64,000 bases of DNA from Muraenolepis orangiensis (GCA_027704905.1 CM051022.1:18822768-18886767); one strand, 5' to 3'. Positions 34,781 through 49,632 are shown, numbered from the stretch's first letter. The notes: generated by a model from the sequence alone, not told the origin. Made by a program: numbers and translations.

Positions 34781-37700
34781 ATACAACAACAGGACGTACA
34801 GAGTTGATGAGATTGCATGGGATCACACCCCCAACAACACGTTCCAGAGAGGAGAGACTGAGGTCACCTTCAAGGAATATGTTAAGAGAGTATGTCTCCT
34901 GTTGTCCCCTGTGTGGATGGAGCTGCGTACAGACATTCTTTAGATTGGACCGTTTTGATGACATTTTAGACAATGGCATTAATTACTATTCCCATGAATG
35001 CTTAACATTCAACAAGCGATCAGCAGGTTTTAATGATCCTTTGTTGACACAAATGACTAACAAACATGCCCGATCTGGCACTTTGCCTCATGGTTTGTAA
35101 TATTTCACCCGTCTCAAAGCAATAGACTGGAGGTCACCGACAACAACCAAGTGCTGCTGGTCAGCCATGTGAAGAAGATGGGTCCAGCCATGCTCATTCC
35201 AGAATTCTGCTATCTCACAGGTCAGTCCTTCTTTCTCTCCTGTTGTCTCCTAAAGACCCCCCCCCCTTCACATGTTCTCCTGGTTCTAGCTGTCCATTGG
35301 CTCCATAATGTTTGCACCGGTTAACAGAAGGGGTGTTCCTGTCCACTCATTTCCCTCCGTAATAAAGGTAGAAATCAGCCGTTTGAAAGGCTTAATGGAT
35401 TAGGTTTAATTAATTTTAACTGTTCAGTAGGGGCTAAAACAGGAGTTGTCTTTGGAGATTTTAAATCGAAATAATCATCAAAAAGAACTAGAATAGCTGA
35501 GCGCCACCATGTGTGCGCTCGGCTGGAGTCGGAGCAGAGTCTTGTTCATACATCTCTGGTTATTATTTCATATCCAGTTTAAAAAGCGGTAGCTGAGGTA
35601 GGCCTATTTAGATTAAGTCATGAAAAGACCAATTGATGGTGAACGGCGGCACCTGACGTGAAAAGCGCTTCGGAGGAATTGTGAACCAGATTTTATTAAA
35701 TTAATGTTCAGATGTTTGGGGAAACTACACCTTGGTTAATTAAGCCTATTCAAACCATGGTCTAATTCTTGAAGGCATATCTGTAATTGATATATAGGCA
35801 GAGATGGTGTACTCTGGGAGGACTAAAGTGTTACCATTTCTGGTTCTGACCACCAAGCAACGACCAATGGACCAGTCTCAAACATCCTGTTAAAAGCTAA
35901 AAACACCACGATGACGAGCATTTACATCCTCCAAGACGGAGAATGTTTGAGGTCCAATATACTTGAGTCAGTCATGTTATACATTTCATGTTCCTAAAAT
36001 GGGCTTATACATCTCTATATGAATCAAAACAATAATCTAAAAAGTTAGCATTAAGTGGAGCTAAAAGTGAAACTCTTCTCCCATAGGTCTAACGGATAAG
36101 ATGCGGTCAGACTTCACCATCATGGAGGACCCAGAGCAGAGGGAGCTTCGCCTCAACACTTTGGTCAACAACATTCAAAAGTGGGTCACGATTGAAAAGT
36201 TATACTTTCTAACCAAATCAGTGTGAATTCAGGCTGTGTTGAAACAACCAACGTTTGTGCTGATTTGGTAACCAAGCTTTGAGAGAATGGTTCCTAGTCG
36301 AATAGGATTGAACTTGATTGTCTTTTTAAATTGGTAGAAATGAACAAGCCCAGATGGAGCTCAGCACCTGGGGGCTGAACTCCGATAAGCAGCTCCTGAG
36401 TGTGACTGGACGAGTCCTCCCGGCTGAGAGACTGATCCAGGGCTCACGCCGTGTAGGACACTCCTCTTCACTACAGCTATCACCTTTTACACTTGATGCA
36501 TACAATCAATCATGACTGTTCTGTGATGTATTGTTGCCCAGTACTACCCAAATAGGGCGGACTGGTCTCGGGAGATGCGTGGGTTACCTCTGATCAGTGC
36601 CCCTCCACTAGGCAACTGGCTGTTGTTCTACACCCGCCGTAATGCCGGTGACGTCCAGCACCTGCTGGAGAGCCTCCACAAGGTCTCTGGTCCTCTGGGA
36701 ATCCGCATGCAGAAAGCTGTCATGTGAGTGTTGATTGATGGGGCTGCCCCCTAGTCCATGACCGTGGTTATTATAGGACTATAGAAGTCTTTGTTCCTGT
36801 TCATTGTTTTAGATTAATTTAAACTGCATGTTGCCATATGTATGCATTATGATTGTATAATTGTCAGTCAAACATTATCAAAGTTCCCTCAACACCAGCA
36901 GCCTATGAATTGTAGTATAACTAAGAGTTGTCTTGTTGTCACCGGTCCTTCCTAAAGGGTGGAGTATGTGGACACCCAGGAGTCTCTCCTTAGAGCACTG
37001 CAGCACAACGCTGGACCTCAGACCCAAATGGTCTGTTTTCTACTTGGCCTTCTCATCTCATTTGCTATTTAGAGTCAACATTTTCAGTACTTAACACAGA
37101 AAGTAAAGAGCCAGGGAAACATTTGTGTAACTTATTTTACGGGAGTCTGAACTTTGTTGGGACTGAGGATAATCAGTCAACTGTGACTTATGTGACTTGA
37201 CAGACTAAGATTTATTTTGGGATGATTATTTAAACATCCTAATGGCCTAATGCACGTGGCAAAAGAACACTTTTCAGCTCAATTTAAAATAGCTTTTGTT
37301 ATCAAGGCATTACATTAATAAGCAAATGGCCCTTATAATGCACACAATGTTTCCAACAGTGTTTGGCCTCTTGGATTGTAATGTGCCTAATTTTGTAAAG
37401 TTGAATCTGTAACAATACAAGAGCACTCTCACTGCTATAACTTCCTACGCTGCTCATTATAATAATATAATGAAGACGAGCCAAGAATATTATGGCCATG
37501 CACACTAGAGGTGGCAAAAATGATTCTTTTCTGGGACACTGTCCCACTGTTCAGTTCACCTAAAATAACTACTTTAGTAGTTCAGTGTCACTACTTCAGT
37601 GTCACTTCTGGTTGTAGTTTCTAAGCTCTATCACCAATATATCATGCGTTCGAGAACTAGTTCAGTGTCACTTCTGGTTCGCCACCTCCGGTTGTAGTTT

Positions 37701-40700
37701 CTAAGCTCAATATCACCAATAAATCATGCGAAATAATATTTGTTATTAAATAGCCTATGTCATCTTGCAACATTGTAGGCATACCTACTACCTTGGAATC
37801 GCTGGAACTGCGTTATCCTGGTTCACCTCCTACCTTGCAGATCGCACTTATCAGGTCACATGGAACGGTTCCCTGTCCAGACCCTGCACCCTGGACACCG
37901 GAGTCCCTCAAGGCTCAGTATTGGGACCCCTTCTGTTTTCTCTTTACACTAAATCGCTAGGCTCTGTAATCACATCTCATGGCTTCTCCTATCACTGCTA
38001 TGCAGATGACACTCAACTGTTTCTCTCCTTTCCCCCCTCAGAAACCCAAATAGCAACACGCATCTCTAAATGCCTGGCCGACATCAGCAGATGGACAGCC
38101 GCCAACCACCTGAAGCTCAACCTTGACAAGACTGAGCTCCTCTTCATACCGGGGAAAGACTGCCCTCAGATGGACCTACTGGTCACCATCGAGAACACCC
38201 AAGTCTTCCCCTCAACCACAACAAGAGACCTTGGTGTGGTGGTAGATGACCAGCTGTCCTGCAATGCCAACGTCACCGCGGTGGCCCGATCTTGCAGAAT
38301 TGCCCTCTACAACATCCGCAGGATCCGGCCCTTCCTCACACGTGAAGCGGCGCAGATCCTGGTCCAAGCGCTCGTCATCACCCGCCTCGACTACTGCAAC
38401 TCTCTCCTGGCGGGACTCCCCGCCTCTGCAACCAAGCCCCTCCAACGCATCCAGAACGCAGCAGCATGCCTGGTATTCAACCTACCGAAATTCTCCCACG
38501 TGACCCCTCTCTTCCGCGATCTCCACTGGCTTCCGGTAAATGCTCGCATCAAATTCAAGACTCTGGTGCTGACCTTTAGGGCAGTCAATGGAACTGCCCC
38601 AGCCTACCTCCAGGCGTTGGTCAAACCCTACATCCCAGCCAGAGCGCTCCGCTCAACTTCTGCCAGGCGACTTGTTCGACCTTCACTAATGTCAACCAAA
38701 CATCGCTCGTCCAAGACCCAGCTCTTCACGGCTCTGGCTCCACAGTGGTGGAATGAACTCCCGTCTCATGTCAGGACGGCAGAGTCCCTCGCCAGCTTCC
38801 GCAAGAGACTCAAGACCCACCTGTTCAGTACCACCTGGACTCTCCTTGAACCCTCCTTCTTTGTGAAACCCCTAAACTTGCTTAAGTCCTGACATTAATA
38901 GCTCTTAGCATGTTGTATATGTTAGCAAGTGTATATCCTTAATGTTGATAACACGCTCTTATCACAGCTACTTAAGCAGGTGACCTAGCAGTACGAAATT
39001 GTGTTATTCATCTTGTCAATATGAATGCTTGTGAACTGCTCTATTTATATGTTTGCGTACCTCAGTTTTATGCTATTGTCTGCTTCAACTAATGTACACC
39101 TTGTAAGTCGCTTTGGATAAAAGCGTCTGCCAAATGCCCTAAATGTAAATGTACTACCTAGGCTTGTTTGTTTAAAACCACAAACAGCCCATCCGTTGGT
39201 GAGTGAGTCAGTGAACTGACTCAGTTCATTTGAATCTAATCTATATATAATATATTTATACGAGTTTGTTGAACGACTCGTTCGGTGAACGACTCGTTCA
39301 TCTCATTAATCACTCTTCGGGCTACAGCCCTCCCTATGCTACTGCGAGTCCACTCAGTCAAATCACTCCTCCATCCTGCCCGCGAGGCACTTTAAAAAGT
39401 CAACTGCGAAACCAAAAAAAAAGCCGAAAGTGAACTAACAAACAAGAATGGAAGATAAATGAATGAGTCGTTCACTGAAAAGACTGGTTTGTTCGCAAAT
39501 GACACCTCACTAATGCACACTAGTTATGCAATTGATGTATGTAGTATGTATGTCGTTTTATTATGTTTATGATATTCTGGTTATGTTTATTATATGGTTA
39601 CATTAGTATTTCCTCCAGCACCGAAGATGGGAGGAGGTTATGATTTCACCCCCGTTTGTCTGTTCGCAAAATGACTGAAAATGATGTACGGAATGATGCA
39701 AAACTTGGTAAGGGTATATGGTTCTGATTATTGTATTGTATCATTATATAGTTATATTGCCAATACAATGTTGTGATTTTAGTTTTCTATTTGGGTAGCT
39801 TTTTCTTAGCCCTACATGTGTTTTCATCCCTCTGAAAGATGCTCAGATGCTTTCATCCAGAACGACTCCTATAAAGTGAATCACTTGACCCAGTGTGCAA
39901 ACAGGATATAGAGGGTTGTTGATTCAATACCGCATGGCTTCATGAAATATTTTATACACACAATAAACCTCCTAATTGAATTGTATTGACCTGGTGTGTT
40001 GCCCAGGTGGTTGTGGTCCTGTCCAGCGACAGGCAGGACAAGTACGACCGTGTGAAGAAGTACCTGTGTGTGGACTGCCCCACGCCCAGCCGTTGTGTTC
40101 GGGGTTACACCCTCTCCAGAGTCCAGCAACTCATGACCGTGGCTACAAAGATTGCACTGCAGATGGTCTGCAAGATGGGAGGAGAGCTCTGGAGTGTAGA
40201 AATCCCTGTGAGTGATCTTCTAATATCATTAGTAGTAGTCCCATACTAAGGTTCCCTGGATGGAATGGATCACACACTAGTTTAGCTCTTGGTATTCCTG
40301 CTGAGTGGGTGTATTTTGCCCTGCCAAGTTGAGTGTTTTTCACTGGTTCCTCTGCTTTGTTCTCTTGAGTTCAGCTGAAGCAGCTGATGATTGTGGGAAT
40401 AGACTGTTAGCACGACACTGTTTCTGGGAAGAGGTCCATCGGAGCTCTGGTGGCCAGTCTCAACCAGGGCATGTCACGGTCAGTGGCTGAACAGGTCAAC
40501 TAGTCTCTCACTACTAAAGGATCCTATTGTTGAATGTTGTTCCATGTTTGTCCTGTTCTCTAGCTGGTACTCAAAGTGTGTGCTTCAAGACAAAGGACAA
40601 GAGATTATGGTCTCAAGATGGCCTTAGTGGGTAAGACATTGTTATTTATTATTATAAGTCCTGCATGTTCCACTATAAACGGTAAACTTCACATGTGTTC

Positions 40701-41992
40701 TCCAGGTGCGCTCAAGGACTATCTCAAGTTTAACAACAGCCTGCCCTCGCGCATCATGGTGTACAGAGACGGTGTGGGAGACGGCATGCTGCAGAGCGTG
40801 GTGAACTACGAAGTTCCCCAGATCATGGAGTCCATCAAGTCCCTTGGGGAGGACTACATGTAAGTCATTCCTCCCCGTGTCTGGCTGTCAACCGGTGGCC
40901 TCCGAGCTGCGTTCACCTTCCCCGCTGCGCTCCCTCCAGGCCCAAGTTAACCGTGGTGGTGGTGAAGAAGCGTGTGAGCAGCAGGTTCTTTGCTCACATG
41001 GACAGGAAAGTGGCCAACCCTCCCCCAGGAACCGTCATCGACACGGACGCTAACCCGCCCGGAGTGGTAAGCCTACGGTGGTACGTTTCCCTGCCATTGC
41101 TGTGCCCTCCCTGGGTGTAGTGAGCTAACGCTGCCGTGAATTCCCCAGGTAGGACTTCTACATTGTGAGCCAGGAGGTTCGCATTGGCAGCGTCTCCCCA
41201 ACTCACTACAATGTAGTTTATGACACCAGTGGACTCAAACCTGACCGCATGCAGAGGCTTACGTACAAGCTCTGTCACGTGTACTACAACTGGCAGGTAA
41301 GCTCATCCACTCGCAGGGGCAGGAAGTTGTCTGTTTGTAGTTATAATTATTATTATTGTTATTGTAGGATACCAGTGTGTTGAAGAAAGTTCAAATGGTA
41401 TTTAAGATACAACCTGACCTGCTCCCATTAAGTAACTTATATCGTTCAACAAAGTGCTGGATGACTAAAGTTTAATCTGCTGCTGTCTGCATTCATGGGT
41501 TCATTGCTTAGAAGTCATTGAATGCTCTCTTTATATGAACGTAGGAAACTACTGAACTGAAGGATGCTACTTAAGTTCCAACGTAGCATTTAGTGTGAAC
41601 TTTAGACTGGAACCGAGGATCAGACATGTTAGACCGGTGAAACAACAGGCTGCTGGGTGGAAGCTGTAGCAATTATCACTCAAGATAACTGCAACACTTT
41701 ATGTGCAATATTTGTGATTTCAAGCTAGCTCCAGTGTAAATTGTGAAGAACCCAAAAAACTCCTCTACCCTCCTACTCGACACGACCACAACACTTGACA
41801 TGTTTCTGAATATCTTATTGGAACTGGGATCACTGCCAGGGTTGAAGATTCCCTTTGATTTGTTTTCTCTCCTAGGGAACCATTCGAGTGCCAGTGCCTT
41901 GTCTGTATGCCCACAAGTTGGCCTTCTTGGTGGGTCAGAGTATCCACAGGCAGCCCAGCAACAAACTGGATGACTACCTCTTTTACCTCTAG
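34781..41992 (+). pseudogene. piwil1: piwil1 MID-PIWI exons, second contig, degenerate
   Basis: Exons: 34781-34889, 35120-35220, 36087-36180, 36338-36452, 36542-36723, 36958-37030, 40007-40207, 40375-40478, 40564-40630, 40706-40859, 40940-41066, 41149-41296, 41876-41992. They match the first contig exon for exon and encode part of the linker plus MID and PIWI domains. Shared lesions: TAG at 40408, a 1-nt loss near 40610, TAG at 41150. Private lesions: a 2-nt loss at about 35125 that makes an immediate TAG, and a 1-nt insertion near 41051. A Gly replaces Asp in the PPL-D-NW block (36542 exon). The 5' exons are not in this contig. Confidence 0.9.
37781..39154 (+). mobile_element. L2-like LINE, second version of 16785-18158
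   Basis: The frame is open to 38892 with the same GVPQGSVLGPLL and YADDTQL blocks. One Ser-to-Phe change follows the ENTQV block (V-S to V-F). The shared insertion shows both contigs descend from one locus. Confidence 0.88.
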
Positions 41993-42650
41993 TCCTTGAT
42001 TCACTTCCTCCTGCTCATAGCGTTCACTAATTAGATAGTCTACAGTTGAAGGCCTTTGTTTTGCCAGCCACGACCCCTTTTGGTCATTCTTGTTCCCTGG
42101 ACGGCTTTAGTTTCCGTTATGTCATCGTTTGCTGTATGTTTAGTTTCTAAAAGCTTTTGATTTTCAAATAAACATACAGCCAACCTACCTTGTATGTTGT
42201 TACTTAAATGTTTGTCTTATTCCGTGCAAGCAATGTATTATCTAGTTGGCATATTCCACCATAAGCTAGGCAATATGTTGATCAATATAGTTGATACGGT
42301 TTAGGCCTACGTTGAACAAAATTTGATTTGTAATAACTTAAATTGCAGGGTGTTTATATTCAGGAAGAACAGTAGCCATGCCAAAATTATAAATGATTGC
42401 AATTTATTAGTTTTTTTATTAATTTGCACACCCACACACAAGCATCAATATAGGTTGATGGCTAGCACACAATTGCAGACTTGGACAGCTATAAGATGTT
42501 GATCTTCTGGTATGCTACTTGTTTCAATAAATGTTTGTCATATTTTTTGATATTGGACTACTTACTACCTTGTAGCCTACCATAATTGTAACACCAGCAT
42601 GTCTCATCAATCTCATAGAGGCTATGAATAATGCAATGTTACATATTGGC

Positions 42651-42851
42651 GTCACTGTGGTACGGCAACACCACTGCCCAGGACAAGAAATTCATCGAGG
42701 GTCGTGAGGACGGTGGAAAAGATCATCGGGTGTGCACTTCCATGCATTGAGGAGATCTGTAGGACCAGATGTCGGAAGAAGGCCATCTCCATCACAAAGG
42801 ACTGCAACCACCCTGGACACCATCGCTTCTCTACATATAATACAAACAGAA
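42651..42851 (+). mobile_element. Rex1-like LINE RT fragment, second version
   Basis: Same as 21640-21840. Confidence 0.7.
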
Positions 42852-43005
42852 CATAACTAGAACAGAATAATAGGCACACATGTAGAATACACCCAACCCA
42901 TATAATGGACTACAATAGAACAATATATATTTAATAGAATGCAGTAGAATAAATACTTGTAATACAATAACACTAGTGTTGGCGTGATCAGTATGTGACC
43001 TTCAG

Positions 43006-43141
43006 AACTCTCAGGATGGGTTTGCAGCAGGGTGTGAAGCGGCTGGGATGAGGATCAGCACCTCTGGAGGCCATGGTTCTGATTCATGATTGTCTCCAAG
43101 TGGGGAGTGAGTCCTAACCCCAAGTCAGGGGTCAGCCTTTA
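43006..43141 (+). mobile_element. Older LINE family fragment, second version
   Basis: Same as 21995-22130. Confidence 0.6.
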
Positions 43142-44510
43142 CTATCAAAAGAGACATTTTGGTCCCTCTCCCACAAAATAAAATCCATCTGGAGCCTCAA
43201 AACCCATTTTACCCTTAAATGAAGACCACAGTGTATAAAGGTTTATATATAGGTATACTATACATACAGAGGGAGTGGAATTTATTCAAAAGCTTATTTC
43301 TAGTATGTATCTATTGTTATTTTTCGTTTAATAATTTAATAATTTAATAATATTTTAATTTCCTTTTTTTTTGTCACCCACTGTAAAATAACTATAGTTT
43401 GTTGCATTTATGAAATGATAAAACAAAAAGAAAACTGTTGACATTTTATTGCTGTTTTTAACTGTTATAACAAAGAAAAACCTCAACCTCTTCTGAAGAG
43501 GAGAAACACTGGCATGTGTCGACCTACTTTGGAATCAAACACAGAACCAAGCAGCTCTATTTGAGTCCTTCCCTTATTTGTGGAACATTAATCAAATAAA
43601 AAGTAGCCAACTTTGAAATAAATAAAACATATAGCTGCAGCCTAATAGCCGCTTTAAAAAATGTAAACATAAAAATAGGCCAGTTTGTATTTAACTATGA
43701 CTTTGACAGTCCATTTCGGTTTGTTATCATCATCTTCTGTTGTTTCCTCCTCAGCCACGTACAGCAGTCAACCATCGAGCCTGAACATAAAACACAACTA
43801 CTATCAGCTCAGGTTCCTCAATCAATATTAGTTAGCAAAATAATAGCCCAATAAATGATGGTGTTATCACCTGTTGTTTAATGTGATTCTGTTTCTGAAC
43901 ATCACTGCTGAGCTCCTCTGTATCGGGGCTGTAACACGTGACTTTGATCTCCCCACAGGACTGCAGGCTGTCATCTGTGGGGCGCGAGCGATATTTTGAT
44001 TTGATGTATAGTTCATTGCTTGCCTCGCATATAAGCATGTGGATCCAAAGATGGACAGGAAACTCCAAATGCATATTTCTTCATGTTCAAATAAGTGTCG
44101 GGAATAATGTTCCAGATCAGCTGTCAGGCTTTTGAACTCAGACACCCACCCATAAGTCTTTATCGGCTATGTCGGCCAGTTCCATTTCAAGATCGGGTTG
44201 ACTTATTCCTGTGAATGCTGACATGTTCAGCATGGATGGATGGATGGATGGATGGGTCGAGGTCCTGGGGTGTGATAATGTGTTTTTTTTTCCTTTCTGA
44301 ACTCACTGAATCTTTGTCCAAATGTAGTTTGCATTGCAATGATCGCACGCTGTAAGTACTCCACAATGTGTGTTGTTCTTCTTTGAACTCTCTCAGGTGA
44401 GAGAACGTACCTTTCTGTACATCTCTGGCAAACACTGTCATCAACAGCGGGGTAAGCCCGCATCGTTAGTCGTGAAAGCAAATAAATGTGTCCACACTGA
44501 ATTAAACTCC

Positions 44511-44623
44511 CTGCAGACGGCAGGGAGAGGCGCCGGGGTGGGACGCATATTTTAGTTGACGAAATATTAAAACACTTTTTTTATTTCAATGTCACAGTAT
44601 CACCTCAATCTCCAAAATAAGAA

Positions 44624-44674
<51 letters not shown>

Positions 44675-44770
44675 CCACTGGCCGCGGGTTGCCGACCCCT
44701 GCCCTAAGTGAAGGAGTTCAAGTATCTCAGGGTCTTGTTCTCGAGTGAGGGAACGATGGAGCGTGAGATT
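44511..44770. repeat. 260-bp direct repeat, left copy, second contig
   Basis: Same as 23500-23759. Here it reads GAGCCACTGG where the first contig has GAGCTACTGG. Confidence 0.9.
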
Positions 44771-46735
44771 CTTCTTCTTCTTTCGTGTAACGTCAGAGGT
44801 CCAACTCGGTGTCGTGTAGCCATGCCCGCATCTCTGGTCCTAGGTCGAAGAGGCTGGCTTCCGAGGGTGGTCTATATAAGGGGCAGATGGTGATTATATG
44901 GTCGGCAGTCTGGTCAGTTCGTAGACGGTTCAGTGTGGTCCATTGCCGGCGTGGTAGGTCGTCTCCTCCAATGACGCCATCTCCTGGGTCCCAGATGTAA
45001 CAGTGGATTCGGGAGGGCCCGGCTGACTCCCACTCCTGCTTCCAAGCTGCTGCCAACCATGCATCTCTGGAGATGTCCTCAGAGGTGGAGTTGAGCATCT
45101 CTTGTGCTGCCTTGTTGTAGGGGTGGCGGGACTTGAGTCTGCTTGGAGGTGCTGGTGTTATTGTGGTGTTGTGCAGGATGTGCCAGTCATACTTTTGTGC
45201 CTTCCTGGCCAGGGCGAGGGTGGCAGCCTCCCGTCGGAGGCCGGCCGGTGCTATTCCCGCGTGGACTGGCAAGAGGGACACAGGGGTAGGCTTTAAGCAT
45301 CCAGTTATTATTCGGAGGGAGGTATTGATAGCCACGTCGACCTTTCTCGCATGAGGGCTTCTGCTCCAGACTGGGGCGCAGTATTCCGCTGCAGAGAAGA
45401 CCAGGGCTTGGGTGGATATTCGCAGTGTCTTAGCGGAGGCTCCCCAGGTTGTTCCAGTGAGGCGGCGGATCAGCGCGACCCTGGATGTCACCTTGGCCTT
45501 GACTTCTTCCAGGTGTTGTTTGAAGGATAATGTCCGATCCAGACGCACTCCAAGATACTTCGGGGCTTGCTGGACCTCCAGACATTTGTTGTCGACGCGC
45601 ACCTCAAGTTCCCTCCTGGCTTCTCTGGTGCTAAGGTGGTATGCCGCTGCGACTGATTTTCCGACGCTGAGCTGTAGACGCCACCTTCGAAGGTATGCTA
45701 CCAGTGTGCCCATGTCTTCGTTAAGCCCCTCTTCCATCGACTTCCACGTTGGTCGGCTCAGCATGATGGCAAGATCGTCTGCGTAGCCATACTTTCTGGA
45801 AACTGTATCAGGTAGGTCGTGGATGTAAACATTGAACAGCATCGGCGAGAGAACAGACCCCTGCGGTACCCCGTTCTTCAGTCTTCTGAGCCTACTGCAC
45901 TTCCACTGCTGGTCTGGAGGATGAAGCTGCGGTTGGAAAGTGTCTCCATGATGAACTTCACCATGTGGCGGTCCGGTATTGTCCTCAGCAGCTTCAGGTG
46001 GAGTCCCCGGTGCCACACGGTGTCATATGCAGCAGTCAGATCCAGGTACACTACCCCAGCTTTCTCATTGTTCTGGAAGCTGTCCTCGATGTCCTGACAG
46101 AGTAGTGTTACCTGGTCTGCTGTTGATCTTCCACGACGGAAACCAGCTTGTTCCCGTGGGAGCTGTGAGTCCACCACTGGCTCGATGCGGCTATGGATCA
46201 TCCTCTCCAAGATCTTAAATGGGACACAGAGCAATGAGATTGGTCTGTATGACTTGGGGTCTTCTGCAGGTTTATTTGGCTTCGGCAGAGCTATGACAGA
46301 GGCACGGCGCCAAGTCTTTGGGAGCTTTAATCTCTGGTAGCATGATGTATAGAAAGCACAGAGCCAGCCAGATGTTGTTGTGCTCTGGTGGATGACGAAC
46401 TCCGGGTGGATGTTGTCACGGCCAGGGGATTTGCCTGGCTTGAGCTTGCTCATGGCCTCACTGAGTTCCTCTGCTGTGAATTCTCCCGAGAGGTTGGAAT
46501 CGACACTGGCCGCTCCCGAGATACAAGACACCTCACACGATGTCAGTCGGGCAAAGTCTTTGTCAGCATCCGGGAAGCGGCCGTTCTTCAGGAGCTGGGA
46601 TGCGATGGCGTTTGCTGTGACTGGGCAGCTGTGGGGTGTTGTATTTCCGCCTGTGAGCTGGTTGATGGTCTGCCATGCCTTGCGACTAGAATGGGTGAAG
46701 TCGATTGATTCAACGACTTCTGTCCATCTGGCCAC
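44771..46735 (-). mobile_element. Minus-strand LINE with RT, second version of 23760-25723
   Basis: Better preserved: the N-terminal RT half is one frame from 46735 to 45878, now including VVYLDLTAAYDTVWHRGL with the first catalytic Asp. The C-terminal half is in another frame, 46016 to 44793, with YADDLAIM. The frame break near 45900 is shared with the first contig. Missing endonuclease shows 5' truncation. Confidence 0.88.
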
Positions 46736-46853
46736 CTGCAGACGGCAGGGAGAGGCGCCGGGGTGGGACGCATATTTTAGTTGACAAAATATTAAAACAC
46801 TTTTTTTATTTCAATGTCACAGTATCACCTCAATCTCCAAAATAAGAAAATTA

Positions 46854-46894
<41 letters not shown>

Positions 46895-46991
46895 CCACTG
46901 CAGAGGGGCTGAAGAGCCCCTGCCCTAAGTGAAGGAGTTCAAGTATCTCAGGGTCTTGTTCTCGAGTGAGGGAACGATGGAGCGTGAGATT
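46736..46991. repeat. 260-bp direct repeat, right copy, second contig
   Basis: Same as 25724-25980. Confidence 0.9.
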
Positions 46992-48810
46992 GATTAGGTC
47001 CAGCGGGAGCGATATTGGGGGCCCTTTAACGCACTGTTGTGACCACCAGCGGCCCTACCAGCGGGCCCTACCAGCGGCCCTACCAGCGGCCCTACCAGTG
47101 ACCTCACCAGAGGCCCCATTAGCGACCATACCATAGATGCTTGGTCAGCGTGTGCCTGCAGACATTGAGGCACAAATCACTTAAGGTGCTCGTCTAACTG
47201 GGACAGGGTAAACCGAGCGGTCCCTGCTTGTCAGTTGTCAAGTGAAGATTCCCTTCCCTGTCCTTTCCTCCCCTTATAGTGATCTCAAGCTTCTCCTTGG
47301 TGGCTGACTATCTATTTACTATATCTATCTATAGATCTATCTATAGATAGAGTTAGAAGATAGATGGATAAAGTAAATTGATAGATCTATCTATATCTAT
47401 CCATTTACTCCATCTATCTATCACCGATAGATAGATGGACAGATATAGGTATCTATCCATCTGTCTATCTATCTGTGGCCCCAGCAGTTGCCCTACTAGC
47501 GCCCCCCCCCCCCCCCCTTCTATCTAATCGATTTACTATAACTGTCCATCTTTCTATCTTTTTATAGATCTGTCTCGTTGGCCACGTACTTGAATCTGAT
47601 AAATCCAGTCCAATAAAACAAAGAGATGTTGCTTGTTTGAAGATTTCGAAGTTGTGTGAGTTTGTGGGACCTATAAACACATTTACTACCAAATAGCATT
47701 GTGAGGCACAAAGGGACCGTTTGACTATGGAAATGTAGTCTTTAAAAACACCCAAAAAACATTTACTGACTTTTTTAGGATAGCTTAAAGTCACGTTGTA
47801 AAATGACAACGTGGGGCCTTAAAGGGGTGAATAGGCCTTCGTATTTTTCGTATCTTCGACGTTTTTTGAGCGAATGAATGCGACTATGGGAATCAAACCT
47901 TTACATGGTGACGAATCCAGTAGCATACAAAGAATGATGCTACGAATTATACATCAATATACAGTCAATGAAATAACCGTCGCATTATGTTAAACCTAAG
48001 AGTTCGTTTTCTTACGATATATACGGTGATACATTAACAAGCAATTCCCAAAGAATGCCACTAGATGACGCTATACAGCCAGCACAAGCAAACAAACGAT
48101 ACAGATCATGATCTCTTGTCTCTTGGTTGTTTTCCGTTATCAGGACGATAAGGGTCGACCACTGTGAAATTAATTTAAATGAGTAGAATTTAAATGAATT
48201 TAAATTAAAGTATTGTCAGACTGGCTACTATCCAGTGTCTTTTAAAGTGATTGATTATCTGTAAAATGTTGTTATTCTTTCAGTGGTTAGAACCTAATTC
48301 AGATGACTTGTTTTAGTATTTGGCCCTTTACCCTTATAGGCCCACTGTGATTATGTCACACTGTTAGTGGACACATGTGTTGGGTGTCTGCCAGTATATT
48401 GTATGGTAAGAACCACTAACTCACTATCAGCAACAGAGGATGATTGTACAGCGCAATGTTCAGGATACACTAACAATAAAAGATGAATTCATGTATTGCC
48501 CTGTTATCCTTGTATTGAGTATACAAAAAATTGTCTTTTTTTTCTAATATTTTTTTTTTACTTACTAATGTTTTTTTTAATATATATATATATATATATA
48601 GACTCCTTTTTTATTGCATTACCATAAAACATGAACATATATTTGATATCTTCATTGAGATATGAAATGGCCTATGACAGCCATACCTGTAAGTAAACAA
48701 ACAAACACACATAATAGGTCTATGTCACACTTCCTGCTTCCGGAACGTTAAAAATCGCCGAGCAGTGCACTCTTACTTCCGGTAGTTACCTCAGATACGT
48801 GACAAACTGT

Positions 48811-48894
48811 GGCCGTGTTCCATTTCAGGGGCTACAGCCTTAAGGGCGCATTTGAAGGCTGCTTCCAAAACGTGTTAAATGGGACGGTCTAGTC
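48811..48894. mobile_element. Truncated transposon end (family of 916-2048)
   Basis: Same as 27800-27883. Confidence 0.72.
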
Positions 48895-49204
48895 CAGGGG
48901 TCCCCAACCGCCGGGCCGCGGACCGGTACCGGGCCGTGGAGGTGTTACTGCCGGGCCGCGAAACAGCTGTGTTTATCATCATATTTGACATTGTGAAGTC
49001 CAGGGGGGGGGGGAGGTCCAACGTGAAGTCCAGGGGGCGGGGGGGGGGGGGGGTATCGTGATCGCGAAAATTGTGTGTGGCTTTTTTTTCCAGCTGCAAA
49101 TGATAGTCGTGAATCTGTCGGAATCAGAATTCCTTTATTCTTCACCCTTACATATTAAACAGACTTACATAATGTACATAATACCCCCACTTTGGGAACC
49201 CCTG
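48895..49204. mobile_element. Short non-autonomous hAT element, second version
   Basis: Same as 27884-28191; homopolymer lengths differ. Confidence 0.78.
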
Positions 49205-49424
49205 CTGTAGACCACCCCCCCATTCGAAAATTCAGTTGTTCTAGTCAGAAGGACGTCACGGAGGAGTCACTTTATGCCTTATCTCATTTAGAAAGATCAG
49301 ATTGTCGCAGCCAATTCCCAAGTGTACCATAGTTGGTAAAGCAGAGTCCATGTAGTGAAGTAACAGACCACCACAGACCACCACACACAGGCTATCGGTT
49401 AAAGGGCCGGTCTAACACGCTTCA

Positions 49425-49632
49425 CGTGAAAAGGCTTAACGTAACTTAAAGTTCCAAAATAGCGATCAATAATCACCAAATGTCTCTGGCATATGTCTTG
49501 TCATTAGCACTTTCACCTGTCAAAATGAAAGTGAAAAGGTGAAAGTGCTAATGACAAGACATATGCAAATTAGGTGATTATTGATCGCGGGTTTGTAACT
49601 CTTAGTTACGTTAAGTCTTTTCACGTTAAGCG
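49425..49632. repeat. About 200-bp imperfect hairpin, second contig
   Basis: Same structure as 28415-28625. Confidence 0.85.
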
